64,000 nt of DNA, from the NCBI RefSeq assembly GCF_030247185.1, contig NC_080571.1, positions 210,982,880 through 211,046,879 on the forward strand. Reading direction: 5' to 3'. Position 1 is the stretch's first letter. Every line of letters starts with the position of its first letter. The position numbers were made by a program, and so were the translations under genes. The DNA is from Malaya genurostris. Lineage: Eukaryota; Arthropoda; Insecta; Diptera; Culicidae. The notes beneath the pieces were generated by a model, which saw nothing but the letters and a program-made list of their open reading frames with translations, did not search any database and was not told the DNA's origin. This document shows positions 32,713 through 45,400 of this stretch, piece after piece.

Positions 32713-34351
32713 TGACAGACATGTGATTTCCGTACAATGATTTCTGAACAACGTTGTACGCGTACAACGATGAGGTGACAGACATGTTTTGCGCACAGAA
32801 TGAATGTACTGTGAAACGCAAAAACTCAAAATTTAGCTTAATTTCTCAGCTCCGATGATCGATGATATAGAAACCAAAAATTTTTGTGGTTTGAAGATTA
32901 TTACTAGCAACTAATTTATGACAGATATAATCTTGTCTCTCTGTCTTAGCTATTAAACTATTCGTGTGTGAGTGTTCATTGGATGACAGTGTCGATTCAT
33001 CTACCGTAACATTCACTGATAAAAATAAAAAACAAACATAAATATAGAATGGAGGAAATATGAAAGGCTTTTAGAACTAATTTTCGGAACACGAGCACTA
33101 TTTTTTTGCAACGACGCTGATTTCTACCAAAATGGTGATGAATCACTAAATTTTATTTGTAAATCTTACCGACTTTTGCCAAATCCGCATGAATTTCAAG
33201 GTGTTCAGTCATAATTCCTTTTTCACCCGCATATTCAGGATAAAAATAAGAGCGCATAAACTATTAAGATTGAGTCTCAAAATAGTAAATAAATCTAAGA
33301 TATTATGTAACCATCAGAAACGGCATGGCACACACATATTTCAGAAAAATTCTGTCAACGTAACAGTTTATTCATCACGAAATTTTCATAAAAAGGATTA
33401 TGTTCATCATAAAACTGAATTTAAAACCTTCTTGAATTTTAAATCATTCCGAAATAGATTTGACATAGGTTTGATGCTATTATATAATAGCAAAGTGCTT
33501 CAGAAATCTGATGAAAAACGGTCTACTACACTGGAATATAATCTGATAATGGTTTTATTAGGATTTTGAGAAGTTTAAAGAAGTTACTCACACTGAAAGA
33601 CATGATTCGATGTTCTCTCTATTCATACCCCAAAATAAGACTCTTTCTAAACAATTTAAAAACAAGTTTTCTTTCCATCGAACGGCATTCAACCCGATGA
33701 CACAAGACGAAGTAATAAGAAGATTTAGAGTTTCCAGAAGTGAATATAGGGGACCAATGTTATAAATGGAATTTCGATAGGTCATCAAGAAACAGGATGA
33801 TTACGCAATTGGTTTATTCATGTATTGGATATTTATCGTTTATTATTACTACATGTGCATTCAAAATATGAATCATTATGTTTTTAAATCCATTTCAACA
33901 ATAATCTTACTTGTTATTGAATAGAAAACAATTACTCAATAGTGCTGATTTTTTGAACAAATATGAATAAATTGCTTTCTTTATTTGTATTTCAAAACTT
34001 CACCTAATTAATGAATATTTCTTGGTTTGACTGCTTTTTGAAAATATGCTACAAAGTATATAAGTTTTATGCTGCTTGTTAGCATTTTACCGAGATTTTT
34101 TTCAAAATATGACGATGGTTGTTTATTATTTGATGCTCAGAAGAAGGAAATACTGTTTCATGAGTTCACCATCGCTCGCCAATGGCGCTGGTAGCAGTAA
34201 ACAGTGATGTGATTTTGCGCTGTACAACGATGAATGACCGTAGTACGGAAATCACCGTTGTATCATGATGCTCGCGTGATACCACCGTGATTCAGGGTGA
34301 CAGACATGTGATTTCATGGTGTACAGTGATACCGATATCACATGTCTGTCA
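32713..34351. repeat. Scattered TGACAGACATGTGAT motifs with a terminal hairpin
   Basis: TGACAGACATGTGAT occurs at 32713-32727 and 34298-34312, and its exact inverse at 34337-34351, giving a 15-bp hairpin with a 24-nt loop at the right. A shortened copy is near 32777. Between them lie only AT-rich sequence and unsupported frames (33189-33569, 33588-33788). This could be one non-autonomous element of about 1.6 kb or several small relics. Confidence 0.4.
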
Positions 34352-35660
34352 TATGCATAACCAAGGACGGAAAAAATCAATCATCACCCTGAATACACAC
34401 GATCATCTTTCACTATGCATCATAGTTCCATTGCGTACTCAATAATACATAACAGAGTCACTCAAACTCGTTCGGTATCATACTGCGTGCGATGGCGGAG
34501 AATAAGAGAATTGAAAATCGCAAAATTTTGAAACACGAACCCAATTGCCAATGCATGAGTTAAAGAGTGCCAGCGAACATCATCGGAAGCGATTATGTTC
34601 GTTCGTAAAAATGAACCAACTGTTCGTGTGCAATCGAAAATCCGAACGATTGACAAGTGTGACTGGATATATTCAGCAGGAGTTAGATCGAAACGATCTG
34701 TTGTAGGGTAGGGCGGAAAAAAAACTGGCTATGGCAAGATTGCATGATGAGTTCGGTCGGCTGAATATAAGTTTTTGCTTGAAGGGCAATGTGCATTATG
34801 ATGATCGTTACATTGCCAGTTATGTTAACATGTTACAAGTTTGATGTGCTTTTCTAGTCAGAGTTAATTAGGTCTTTTAAGACAAATAAGATGAGATTGT
34901 TAGTTGACGAATGAGGAAATCAATTAGTTCCAACTCTAACAAATTTGTCCGCCGATCATCGACTTCACTTCGGAATGATTTTCAAGTAAAGTAGAGCTTC
35001 ATCATTGTAATTGAACAGTTCGAATGATTCCAGCAATCTGTTGAAACGGCCAGTGCGCTTATGCATAAGGTTTCACATAATCCGTGTTATTGCAAGGCAT
35101 GCTGATTCGGTCCACCTAGTGGTGTGATGGTGCATTTCATATAAGTTTGTTTTGGAAATCTGGACATAATCATAACTGTATCTTCATGTAAAACCTCTCA
35201 ATAGGCATAATATTCCAAAGCAGTTGTTCCCTTTGTTGCTTGCTCAATCTTCTCAAGCAACAGTTTATGCATTTCTGTTAATCATATCAATCAATGCATA
35301 TTCTGACTCATTTCAGGAAGATCAAACAAGTGACACTGGGAAAACCTTCCTTCGAAAAATCTTCATACCACCAGTGTTTGCATTATAATGTTAACGAAAT
35401 GTTTTTGATTTCCTGAGATTGATATTGGGTGCTGATCAATGCTGCACAATTATCACCTAGTCCACCTCCGCTAAGTATGGGGAAAATTTCTTTCCTTTCA
35501 ATATCACTACAGTAATATTATTTAAATACACACATGATTATGAATGATCATTCTCACTATTATCAGCCATGCAGCGATTTGCACTAGCAGATGATGATAT
35601 TCAGATGTCGGAAGTCCAGTACGCAATAGCAATATGCGCAATAGGATACAACGAAAAAAC
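34352..35660. other. AT-rich gap
   Basis: No gene or element edge recognised. Confidence 0.4.
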
Positions 35661-36000
35661 AATACATTCTGAATATTGATTATAGAGACAAAGGACTTTG
35701 TTTTAATTCTAGGGTTGATTAAATCTCATGGTCTAAGTAACTTTATTGCCCTTATTAAACGCTATTTAGCATGAATTTTGTGTATAGAAGTAACAAGAGT
35801 GCAAATATTTGTGCGCAGCACTTGAACCAGCCCTCTACTGGGAAGCCTGTTGGCTACGATAACACTTGCTACAGCACTCTTCCACCGGGCTGGTTTGAGC
35901 GCTTGTTTGTGTTCGCTCTAGCCAAGTTCTCCGCTCCTGTTACTTCGGTGTATGAAATGCAAGCAATAGTGACAAATTTTTTTAAACCTGCATAAAAAAT
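35661..36000 (+). repeat. Dispersed repeat shared with 44.46 kb
   Basis: ATTCTGAATATTGATTATAG, GACTTTGTTTTAATTC and, downstream, GCTCCTGTTACTTCGGTGTA with TTTTTTTAAACCTGCATA correspond to 44468-44635. The central GC-richer part (35800-35950) is absent from the 44.5-kb copy. The 74-codon frame here is not convincing. Confidence 0.5.
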
Positions 36001-37879
36001 GTACCTGCAATTTACTCTGCATGAAACATGCTTCGTGATTGAAGTTATAATTGTCATTATAATTGTTTTTAATCACAGAGTGGCATATTAAGATCAGATT
36101 TAAATTGATTTTCAATACACCACCCACCATATTGAATTTCAGCATTTTCAGTGAGAATCTTTGCATGACTGATAATAGTGAGAATGTTTTTGAATGATTA
36201 TGATTTTATTATCACGTTCGAGTTTATGGATCATCACTTCTTGTCAAGTACTGATACATTTTTGAGTTTCATTGAATTCTTGAATGATTACGACATTCTA
36301 TTCAGTTTAGTTTTCGAAGTTTTCGATAAAAAGACACTGAAATAAATTAGTTTGAATAGGAAAAAGTTTGATTGGAAAACTTTATTTCCTTAGTCATATT
36401 ATAAAAAAATTATTTCCCCATTACCCAATCACCAGACTGGTGATACACGATCACCTTCTGTGATTTCTAAATTTCTGGTGATCACCGCTTGATCACCGTA
36501 CGTGATTCCTCCTCTGATACCCCAGAGGACAAATTTAGTTTCACATAAACAACACCATAATTGACATATTAGACGAAAATTGGGAACTACTCTATGTTCA
36601 TCGAATTTTAATTTATTGGGTGCTGATGGGACTAACATACACCAAGCGGTTATATTAATAATTTTAGACTATAAAAAATCACGATTCAGGGTTTTAGATA
36701 CAAGGAATAATATTGTTAACAGAATGTTTCCGCTGATTTGTAAACAAGAACAGTTGAAATGTTTATTATTTTGGATAGCGCATGCGTTATTATAAAGAAT
36801 TATTTCTATTTTTTTTCGATATGTGTTATATTTATATTACCTCCCACTCAATATCTGTTAGTAGCTTTCAAACGGGATGCTTGCGGAAATCGGTTCAACC
36901 ATTTCTGAAAAATGGGACTCGGAGGATCCGTTTGAAAGTCGGATTTTGCAGCAATTCTTTTACCTCTCTATAGGGAAAAGCAAAATATCCAGTTTGGTCC
37001 AGTAGTTTTATTGTTATCGTGTGTTCCCTAACGGTTTCGAGAAAACGCGCAAAGGGAATATCTCCGAAAGAATTGTAAGACTGATTTTCCAATTTTGCAT
37101 TCATGATTTCTTATAATTATTTATCGATTGAAGCAAACATTGTTCATTCATTTTTTTGCTCTCTTGTAATATGCTGTTACAAAAGTTGAAAATATAATGT
37201 GCATAGAAAATAGGTTTTCAGTTGAAAATGTTAGTTCCTTTCGGCAACTGTCAAGCCTCTACTGAAATATAGCAAATCGAGATACTACAATCACCTGAAA
37301 ATAAGGTATCATAAATTTTCTAGGTGAGCGGGCCACTAGAAACAACATCGTGAAAACGGCAAATAATGTCGCTTTAATTTAGAAAATAACAACTTTTTTC
37401 ACATATTTGCAGCATGAATCAAAAATGCACTTAAACTTCCCGTCGGCTCGTGAAATCACCCCACGGATACGATTATTTTGCGCCTGCCTTCATTATACTC
37501 CAGAGCGTTAAAAGAATGGATCGTCTTGAATCACGATTCAAAATACTTGCAAATATTCGGATTGCCGAGCGAGTTAACTCATCATTGGTTCGGATTAAAA
37601 CCGAACATGTACTCGGCAGAATTCAAATGGCAGCGCTCCATAACGATTGAAAGAGAGAAGAAATGCGAGAGAATTAGCTATTGCGCCTCGCCGATCGGGA
37701 GTTACTTGAGGCAATCGGGTGTTCGGCAGAAGCACACTTATGAACGAATAAAATCGAGTGACTCGCATCAGGTAGAAACGTGTCTATGAGTGCTAGCCGA
37801 GTGAAAATAGATACGATTATTCCCTTCCTTGTGCATAACATACATGTCTGCTCGTCTCGTAAAAAAATATTACTTTTCT
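36001..37879. other. Unassigned gap
   Basis: GTGATCACC-like motifs recur around 36425-36510 (TCACCAGACTGGTGA, CTGGTGATCACC). A somewhat GC-richer 37440-37790 carries overlapping frames (37450-37650, 37478-37789) of unknown nature. No gene called. Confidence 0.35.
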
Positions 37880-39714
37880 TGTAGGTTGAAGTCGTTGAAA
37901 AATCTTTGAATCATTACATTATCGAAGCTAGAAATCTTTCAGTTCCCAAAGCTCAAACTAAATTAAATTCTCCTATCATCGATGACAATCTTCAACTGCT
38001 CATTCGGTTAAAGATTGTTCGTCGACGACAATATCAACGTTCTCGTGATCCTGCTATGAAAAACATAGTTAATGAATTACAAAAAGAAATTGAACATAGA
38101 TTTACTCTTTTGCGAAATGAAAATTTCGCTAAAGAAGTTGAACAAATTAAACCATATTCTAAACCTTTCTGGAAACTTTCTAAGGTTCTTAAGAAACTTC
38201 AGAAACCACTTCCTGCTCTCAAGGAAGGAAATCAAATAATTCTTACAAATGGCGAAAAAGCTCAAAAACTTGCTCAACAATTCGAGAGTGTACACAATTT
38301 TAATTTGAACGTTGTGAGTTCTATTGAAAATTAAGTCTCACTGAAATATGATCATATTTCAACCCAAGTGTTATCACAGGATGACATTATTGAGACGATT
38401 TTGATGAAATCAAATCAATTATTAGGAAACTTAAAAACATGAAGGCTCCTGGTAATGATAGAATTTTTAATATTCTTATTAAAAATCTTCCCGATGTTGC
38501 CTTGAGACTCCTGGTTAAAGTTTTCAACAAGTGTTTTTCATTAGCTTACTTCCCAAAAAGATGGAAAAACGCTTAAGTAATTCCTATCCTGAAACCTGAT
38601 AAAAATCCAGCAGAAACATCAAGTTATCGACCAATTAGCTTACTTTCTTCTATCAGCAAACTTTTTGAAAAAATTATCTTGTTGAGAATGATGTCTCATA
38701 TAAATGAGAATTCAATTTTTTTACCAGAGCAGTTTGGATTTCGTCATGAACATTCAACTACTCATCAACTTGTCAGAGTAACGAACATGATAAAATCAAA
38801 TAAATCTTCTAAGTTATCCACTGGAGTTGCTCTTCTAGACATAGAAGAAGCATTTGACAGTGTTTGGCACAAAGGTTTAATAGCAAAAATGTCTGATTTC
38901 CAGATTTTTATTTATTTGAACAAAATGATTCATAATTATTTAATTGATCGTACTCTTCAGGTTAGCTATCAGAATTGTAAATCTAAATTGCTACCCGTAC
39001 GAGCCGGTGTTCCGCAGGGTTCGAGGGTAGCTCCAATCTTGTATAATATTTTCACTTCTGATCTTTCAAATCTACCCGTTGGTTGTCAGAAATCGCTATT
39101 CTGTGACGACACAAGTTAGCCACAGGTAGAAATCTAAGAGTGATCTGCAGTCGCCTACAAAGAAGTTTAAATATTTTCAGTGATTATCTGTCAAAATGGA
39201 AAATTAAACCACATGCAGCAAAAACGCAATTAATTATCTTTCCTCATAAGCCAAGAGCTGCTTTTCTTAAACCAAACAATAATCACATTCTGTGACATGT
39301 GTTCTCAAATTGAATGGCTTGGAATTGACCTGGTCTGATCAAGCTAAATACTTAACGCATGACAACAAACTCACTTTCAAGGATCACATTGAAGGAATCC
39401 AGGCAAAGTGTAATAAATATATTAAATGTTTATATCCTTTTATAAACAGAAATTCTAAGCTCTGTCTAAAAAACAAATTGTTAAGTTATAAACAAATTTT
39501 CAGACCAGCCATGCTTTATGCAGTACCAATTTGGTCAAGTTGTTGTTCCACTAAGAAGAAAACGCTTCAAAGGATTCAGAATAAAATTCTGAAAATGATT
39601 TTGAAGCGTCCTCCCTGGTTTAGTACAAATGAGTTACACAGACTCAGAAATATAGAACCATTAGATGTAATGTCACATAATATTATAAGCAAATTCGCTC
39701 TCTGTATTAGTTAG
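37880..39714 (+). pseudogene. Juan-like (Jockey clade) ORF2 relic
   Basis: The linker and RT domain of a non-LTR retrotransposon, 5'-truncated. It begins in the post-endonuclease region (NLSVPKAQTKLNSPI, RLKIVRRRQYQRSRD, FWKLSKVLKKL). After frameshift and stops comes IRKLKNMKAPGNDRIFNILI, then SSYRPISLLSSISKLFEK, EQFGFRHEHSTTHQL, VALLDIEEAFDSVWH (motif A), VRAGVPQGSRVAPILYN (motif B) and LFCDDTS (motif C, alanine replaced by cysteine, both aspartates kept). The C-terminal part (39292-39714) reads KYLTHDNKLTFKDHI and RPAMLYAVPIWSSC. There are stops near 38332, 38574 and 39118 and at least two frame changes. Probably the same clade as the 61.5-kb element. Confidence 0.88.
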
Positions 39715-40189
39715 TAAGTTAGTATATAAATTCCTTTTCCCCATTACACAATACAAGTAGGTTTAGAATTTTCGCTACACAAAAATCTCAGAATTGCGGA
39801 CCACTTGTGGCTGAACACTCAATTTAAATCTTAATAATTTTATTTTAACTCATATTCCATTAAATAGTTATTTAAAAAACAAAAACAAAACTATAACGGT
39901 AGCGTAAACAAGTTTTTAATATGACATTAGAACTGTTCGAATATATGAAACTAAAACGGCTAGCTGACGGAACCTGTGTTTAAGTTTAAGTTTTATTATT
40001 GATCTACTAACTGAAATCTCTTGCAACCACAATTAAAGTCAGTTCGGTTAATTATTGTTCAGTTTGATCTGTTTTTTCAATCATCATTTTCAAAATAACT
40101 CCACTTTCTGCTTGGGTATGTTGAAAATATTTAGAAATATGTAATCACAAAAAAACTCTCCTTGGTAGATTAGTTGAACTGAAATTCCA
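39715..40189 (+). other. Probable 3' UTR of the Juan-like relic, then AT-rich DNA
   Basis: AT-rich sequence directly following the last RT codons, including TACAAGTAGGTTTAGAATTT. I infer it is retrotransposon 3' UTR because of position; the exact 3' end, tail and target duplication were not found. Confidence 0.4.
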
Positions 40190-41240
40190 CTTGTTTTTCC
40201 TTAGAGACTTTCGTAGAAAAAAAACTGCCACTGCCAATAAACCACAACTGGGTTCGGTTCGAAAGGAAGCAAGGATACGAAAGAAAAACTGCGCCAATTT
40301 TTCTCACCCACCCACTTACCGTACCATCGAAAAGCCGCATTCATGCCAGGAAAGGCCAGAGATTTTTCTTCTTTTAGTAAAATTTATGGTGGATGAAACT
40401 AAGGGTGTATCTGACCCGGTAAAAGGTGCCGAAAGCAACAACAAAAATCTCCACCCACCGTGTCTGTATTTCAAAACAAAAAAAAAGGGCAACAAGCAAA
40501 AAAAAATATACCCACCATACGGACGGCACAAAGAAGCGAAACGACCCAAAAGTCTCTACGGTTTGGCGAAAAGCTGCCACGTGCTGTTACTCCGGGGCTT
40601 CTGTGCTGAAGGAACGAAAAGTGTTTGTCTGCTGCCATCATCACTGACGTTGTTTTCCCTTGCCTATGCTCCCTAGCGAGACACTCTTTCCACTGCCATC
40701 CCGAAGGAAAACCACATCAAACTTTGGCTAAGAACCCTGCCACAGTCGCCTTTGTCTCCGCTCTGTCAGTGACAAGACCGACCCAATCTCGTCCCACCTG
40801 CCCACTCATCAACAGCTTAACAGGCTAAGATCACTTCGTCGTAGTCGTCAGTCGGTTCACATCATCCTTCCTTATGATGGCTGATAGTCGAGCGAGAGTT
40901 GAGCTGGTCCGTGTGCTACTTTAGACGGCAGGACACGAGCTCTTCCTCCCATTACGCCCCACATCACTAGACGGTCGTTCGGTCGGTCGGTCGGTCGTCA
41001 GGACCCAACCCACGGTCGCACACTTTATCCTTTGCGGCAAAAAGGCACCGTACGAAGCGGAAAAGGAAGATAAGTTGCAGCCTGGTGGGAAGAAAACAAA
41101 CTCAACTGAAAAGAAACCGTGCTGAACCGTACCGCCGGCAAGCCTGAGCTTTGGTGATTCGTTTCCCAAAGCACAGCACGGATGCGGCTTTCTAGCAGTA
41201 CCTGGGAAATCACATTGCGTTAAAGCTGTGGTTAGAAAAT
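40190..41240. other. GC-richer, apparently low-copy region
   Basis: This block resembles none of the repeats in the window. It includes a (GGTC)n run at about 40976-40998 and an arthropod initiator-like TCAGTCGG at 40848. The 161-codon plus frame (40191-40676) and the 147-codon minus frame (40921-41364) are lysine- or low-complexity-driven with no domain. It is a candidate host regulatory region, 5' untranslated exon or promoter, not a demonstrated gene. Confidence 0.3.
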
Positions 41241-42184
41241 ACTGATGAATTGAGGTTTTGAGAAGTGAAACATTTTTTTCCGATCGAAGTTTTATTTTAT
41301 ATAGTGGGAACGAATTGCCACAACTATTATTAACAGTATAATTATCTATTTTGACGGAAGACACAACTCGATTTGTAAAAAGTTTTAGTATTTATTTTCA
41401 GATAATCGAATACGAAAAGTAAACACATTTGAAAATTCTCGAAATATTGCTAAATTTCCCCTCCGTTTATTATCCACGGTTGTTTTCATAAAAAATAATT
41501 AGAGTGTCTTAACGTTTAAAGTTTAAAAATAGACGAATTTAGCACCAAATCGTGTTCGGAGTTGGCAGCACCCTCTCAGATTTGAAACAAACCTTCTAAA
41601 CATGTAGACTTTGTTGCAAAATGCCACATTGCATAGCTTTTGTTTTTCCACAATTGATCTAGTCTTAATTACCACCATTTTCACCAAGATTTTTTCAATA
41701 GTTATAGTCGAAAAACGATAAATCTTACCAGAAAAGGTGTTGTATTAGTAATAATCACAAAAGCAATCAAATTTTCGAATAAAAAATCGAAAAAATACTA
41801 GTCGAATCATGCACTAAAAAATTTAATGATTTAACAAATTGGAAATCAAATTACAAAAAGCACATTTTTTTATTTGAATGAAATGTTGTACTCAGGTAGA
41901 GTTTCATGTTCCCTACCAAGCGTCAATATTTCAAAGGATATTTTTAGGGGATAACCCAGTCTTAATCCTGTGTTGTAACGATGCCTTTGTAATATCTCTA
42001 ATATTCATATATAAATGTGTGGTATTATTCAAAAACAATTTCACTGATTCTTGAAATTCTCGGTTTGTGAGTGATAACCATTCATGACTATATGACTACA
42101 ATCTCCGGCCATTAAACGGAAATTGAGAACTTGAGAACTAGGAAAGCCGAAATTAGTTTGTTTGACCGTCTACTGACACTGACT
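41241..42184. other. AT-rich gap
   Basis: Nothing recognisable up to the terminal repeat at 42185. Confidence 0.45.
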
Positions 42185-43393
42185 CACGGAACGACCGAAA
42201 TTAGCTCTGCGCCTAATTCGTATTACTGTTTTTGAATTAGTTGATTTTAACAACAAAATTTCCAAAACAACTATAAAATTAGTTAAAATTGAGAATTTAC
42301 TTTGCTGAAAAAACTCTTAGTTTTAGAGAATGTGTTTAGTTGGTGAATATCCTGGACTCAAACCAGCAATATTTCAATCCAACACGAAATTCTCATTGAC
42401 AACTAATTTTGTTATTAAAATCAGAAAATTTGTTTCTATTTATCTATCACCATAGTTACTGAAGGACAGCACAAAAAACCAAAACTGAAATGGGTATTAT
42501 TAACAAGTTTATTAGCCAAAAACTCATGAGAAGTGTCAAAGCAAAACAATCCATTAAAAAGCTAAAAAGGACAGTCTTATTGAAACTGCTTGTTTGATGT
42601 TTTTCGCATGTGTTCGATATATCTTTATTTAAATTTCTAAACCGATATGTAAAAATGTCGTAAACTGTTAGTGGAAATCGTATTTATTCAGAATTTGTGC
42701 GCACTTGAAGCGATTGTGCGTAATAATGTTTTTACGCGGAACAGTGAAGTGAATTTCGAATGTTTCACTCTAATTGTGATGAAGTTTTTTTGTATCTTCA
42801 AACCTTCCGAGCTGCGCCGTCCGGTGTACTATTTGTATTCGGTTTTTGTTTTCCGAGTGCTCAAAGTTTTCAGTGAGAATGAAGAAACAGTGATTTAGAA
42901 GAAAAAAAATTCAAAAAGATGTTTACGTTTCGTTTATGTCTTTTTCTCCAACACAACATCGTATTTATACCTGCCAATATAGAAAAGACAACCGCGTCTG
43001 AATTTTTTTCGGCAGTAGTGTGCCATCTAGTGGCTAGTAGTCATTAAGGTGTTACCGTTTCGGTGACAGGGCGCCATATAGCTGCAGATTGCAGAAGCCA
43101 ATTCAACCATTCATATTGGTTGAAAACAACATTATATTTCTTTAATTCAACTAAAAAATTAGTTCACTGGATATGAAGTGTGCCTTAGCTAAGAAATGAC
43201 AGTACGTTTAATTTGTGAATTCAACTAAAAAAAATAGTCATTTCAACAAATATTTTATTATTATTAAGGGAATGAGAATAAAAAATCTAAATCAGCAAAA
43301 GTAAGATTTTTTTAGTTGTCTCAAAAAATAACTAACTAAAATCAGCAAATCAACTAAATTTTTCGCGAAAATGCTGATTTCGGTCGTTCCGTG
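42185..43393 (+). mobile_element. Unclassified TIR element, copy A (1209 bp)
   Basis: The ends CACGGAACGACCGAAATTAG and CTGATTTCGGTCGTTCCGTG are inverted. The whole unit is matched by copy B (46357-47526) in the same orientation at about 90% by eye. Copy A has an extra stretch of about 60 bp near 42472-42540. The interior has an AT-rich left third, a block around 42790-42880 reading RRPVYYLYSVFVFRVLKV that also occurs in copy B, then GTGCCATCTAGTGGCTAGTA and an AT-rich right third. No transposase. No target duplication was clear, so the superfamily is open. Confidence 0.82.
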
Positions 43394-43556
43394 TACCAAT
43401 TGAAGCAGTTTCGAGGCAAGTTTAGATTTGTTTAACATTTTTTTCTTTTCGCTCCAAGTCAAACACACAGACATTACTCGACGAATTGTGTCGAATATTA
43501 CAGGACACTTTGCTCTCCGGGCAAATTTCTACTAGTCGATTATTCAAGTGATTGTA

Positions 43557-44452
43557 ACAGTTCGGCTGAAAAGTTCGTATCGTTTAATAGAAACACACAT
43601 TTTTTTGCCAAAATTCGTTTTTATTATTCAACATAATTGACATCAGAGGCGATACAGCGATTATAGCGATCTTTCAACATTTCGATACCATTTTTGTAGT
43701 ACGATTTGTCCTTTGCCTCAAAATAGGCCTCAGTTTCAGCGATTACCTCTTCATTGCTTCTAAATATTTTACCAGCGAGCATTCTCTTGAGGTCTGAGAA
43801 CAGGAAAAAGTTACTGGGGGCCAAATCTGAAGAATACGGTGGATGAGGGAGCAATTCGTTCAATTTCAGCATGGTTTTTCGTTGTTGTTTTTGATCGATT
43901 GTGAGCTCACGCGGCACCCATTTTGCACAAAGCTTTCTCATATCCAAATATTCGTGAATAATATGTCCAACACGTTCCTTTGATATCTTTAGGGTGTCAG
44001 CTATCTCGATCAACTTCACTTTACGGTCATTGAAAATCATTTTGTGGATTTTTTTCACGTTTTCATCGGTAACAGCCTCTTTTGGACGTCCACTGCGTTC
44101 ATCGTCTTCGGTGCTCATATGACCAGTACGAAATTTTGCAAACCACTTACGAATTGTTGCTTCGCCCGGTACAGAGTCTGGATAACACTTATCAAGCCAT
44201 TTTTTGGTAACGGCAGCACTTTTTTTCATCAAAAAGTAGTGTTTCATCAACATACGAAATTCCTTTTTTTCCATTTTTTCACAATAATAAAAGTAGCTTC
44301 ACTCAAAATGCAATATCTCACAAACTAATAATCAGACAGCTGTCAAATTTATACACGTATCTTTTGAAGGTTGGTACTAACTGAAAATGGTATGGATTTA
44401 ATTTTAGTGGCGCCCTCTCATAGAAACGATACGAACTTTTCAGCCGATCTGT
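43557..44452. mobile_element. mariner, internally deleted (896 bp)
   Basis: TA at 43555-43556 and 44453-44454. The ends ACAGTTCGGCTGAAAAGTTC and the inverse of ACAGATCGGCTGAAAAGTTC continue through GTATCGTTT. The single long frame on the minus strand encodes a shortened transposase. The element sits 160 bp beyond copy A of the TIR element. Confidence 0.92.
43624..44274 (-). CDS. mariner transposase, in-frame deletion form (216 aa)
   Basis: A complete frame from ATG 44274 to the natural mariner C-terminus. Residues 1-150 hold both helix-turn-helix motifs (AVTKKWLDKCYPDSVPGEAT with IRKWFAKF; VKLIEIADTLKISKERVGHI), the linker ERSGRPKEAVTDENV, and WVPRELTIDQKQQR. Right after KTMLKLNELL the protein jumps to PHPPYSSDLAPSNFFLFSDL and the C-terminal tail (EMLKDRYNRCIASDVNYVE). 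The first and second catalytic aspartates are deleted. The third (normally APSD) is asparagine. Full mariner transposases are about 340-350 residues. It could still bind the terminal repeats and act as a repressor if expressed; that is inference. Confidence 0.8.
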   Translation of the reverse strand: MEKKEFRMLMKHYFLMKKSAAVTKKWLDKCYPDSVPGEATIRKWFAKFRTGHMSTEDDERSGRPKEAVTDENVKKIHKMIFNDRKVKLIEIADTLKISKERVGHIIHEYLDMRKLCAKWVPRELTIDQKQQRKTMLKLNELLPHPPYSSDLAPSNFFLFSDLKRMLAGKIFRSNEEVIAETEAYFEAKDKSYYKNGIEMLKDRYNRCIASDVNYVE

Positions 44453-44462
44453 TATCACCTAA

Positions 44463-44640
44463 AAAAAATATTCCATTCTGAATATTGATTATACAGACAA
44501 TGACTTTGTTTTAATTCAAGCTGATTGATTTACATTTCGATTAAACAAATTGAACGAGTGAAATTCTGCGCTCGTGTTACTTTTGTATATGAAATTTATA
44601 CTATATAGGGCAATATTTTTAAACCTGTAGCATATAATAC
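44463..44640 (+). repeat. Dispersed repeat, short copy
   Basis: ATTCCATTCTGAATATTGAT, GACTTTGTTTTAATTCAAGC and GCTCGTGTTACTTTTGTATA with ATTTTTAAACCTGTAGCATA correspond to the ends of 35661-36000, without its GC-richer middle. Confidence 0.5.
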
Positions 44641-44799
44641 GCTTTATTATTACTATTATCATTAAAATTAAACCGATGCATGTCATTTCAAAAAAACTTT
44701 AATCTCTTGTGAGGCAAGCGAAAATCTGCTGCGCATTAGCCGGTGTCGGTTTAGTAGTATTTTCTTCTTCCGTACCAGCGCATATACGTAACGATGCGC

Positions 44800-45400
44800 T
44801 TTATATGAAGATTTGAAATTTTCGGCACCATAACCCTGTAATTACGGAACCGGATGTCGGATCCGAATGAAATTCAAGAATTCCGTATGGAATCATAAGA
44901 CCTTTCATTTGAAACTAATTTTGCGAAAATAGGTCAAGTCATCGCTGAGAAAAGGGAGTTTGATTTTAGAATTTGTGAACAATATCAATTGTCGATTGTG
45001 GTATAGTCGAAGTCGATTTGCTTGACCATTAACTAACAAGTCACTCTGTATAACTGTTTTAAACTTTCAACACTTTTGTAATTCCGGAACCGAAAGTCGG
45101 ATGAAATTCGGGAGTTTTGCATGGGACCGATTCCTTTGAATCTAAGTTTGATGAAATCTCAGAGAAAAGTGAAAAAGGAATTAAACTTAATTATAAAGCT
45201 CAGGAACTTTGTATGGGATAATTATACCTTTCATTTGAACCTTAGTTTGTGAAGATCGGTTCAGTCATCTTTGAGAAAAGTTAGTGCACTTATGTTCATT
45301 TTTTTGCACATATCACATTAAAATTCCAGAATCAGATCCGAATAAAATCCATGAGCTTTGTGTGCGACTACAAGACCTTTCATTTGAATCTAAGTTTTCC
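44800..45400 (+). repeat. Degenerate 159-bp-unit repeat array
   Basis: Several decayed units with TACGGAACCGGATGTCGGAT (44833), TTCCGGAACCGAAAGTCGGA (about 45083), CCTTTCATTTGAACCTTAGT (about 45227) and CCAGAATCAGATCCGAATAA (about 45325). Same family as 11473-12083. Confidence 0.6.

Noticed and set aside
40191..40676. 161-codon plus-strand frame
   Set aside because: Lysine-rich low complexity from A-runs, with overlapping open frames in other phases; no recognisable domain.
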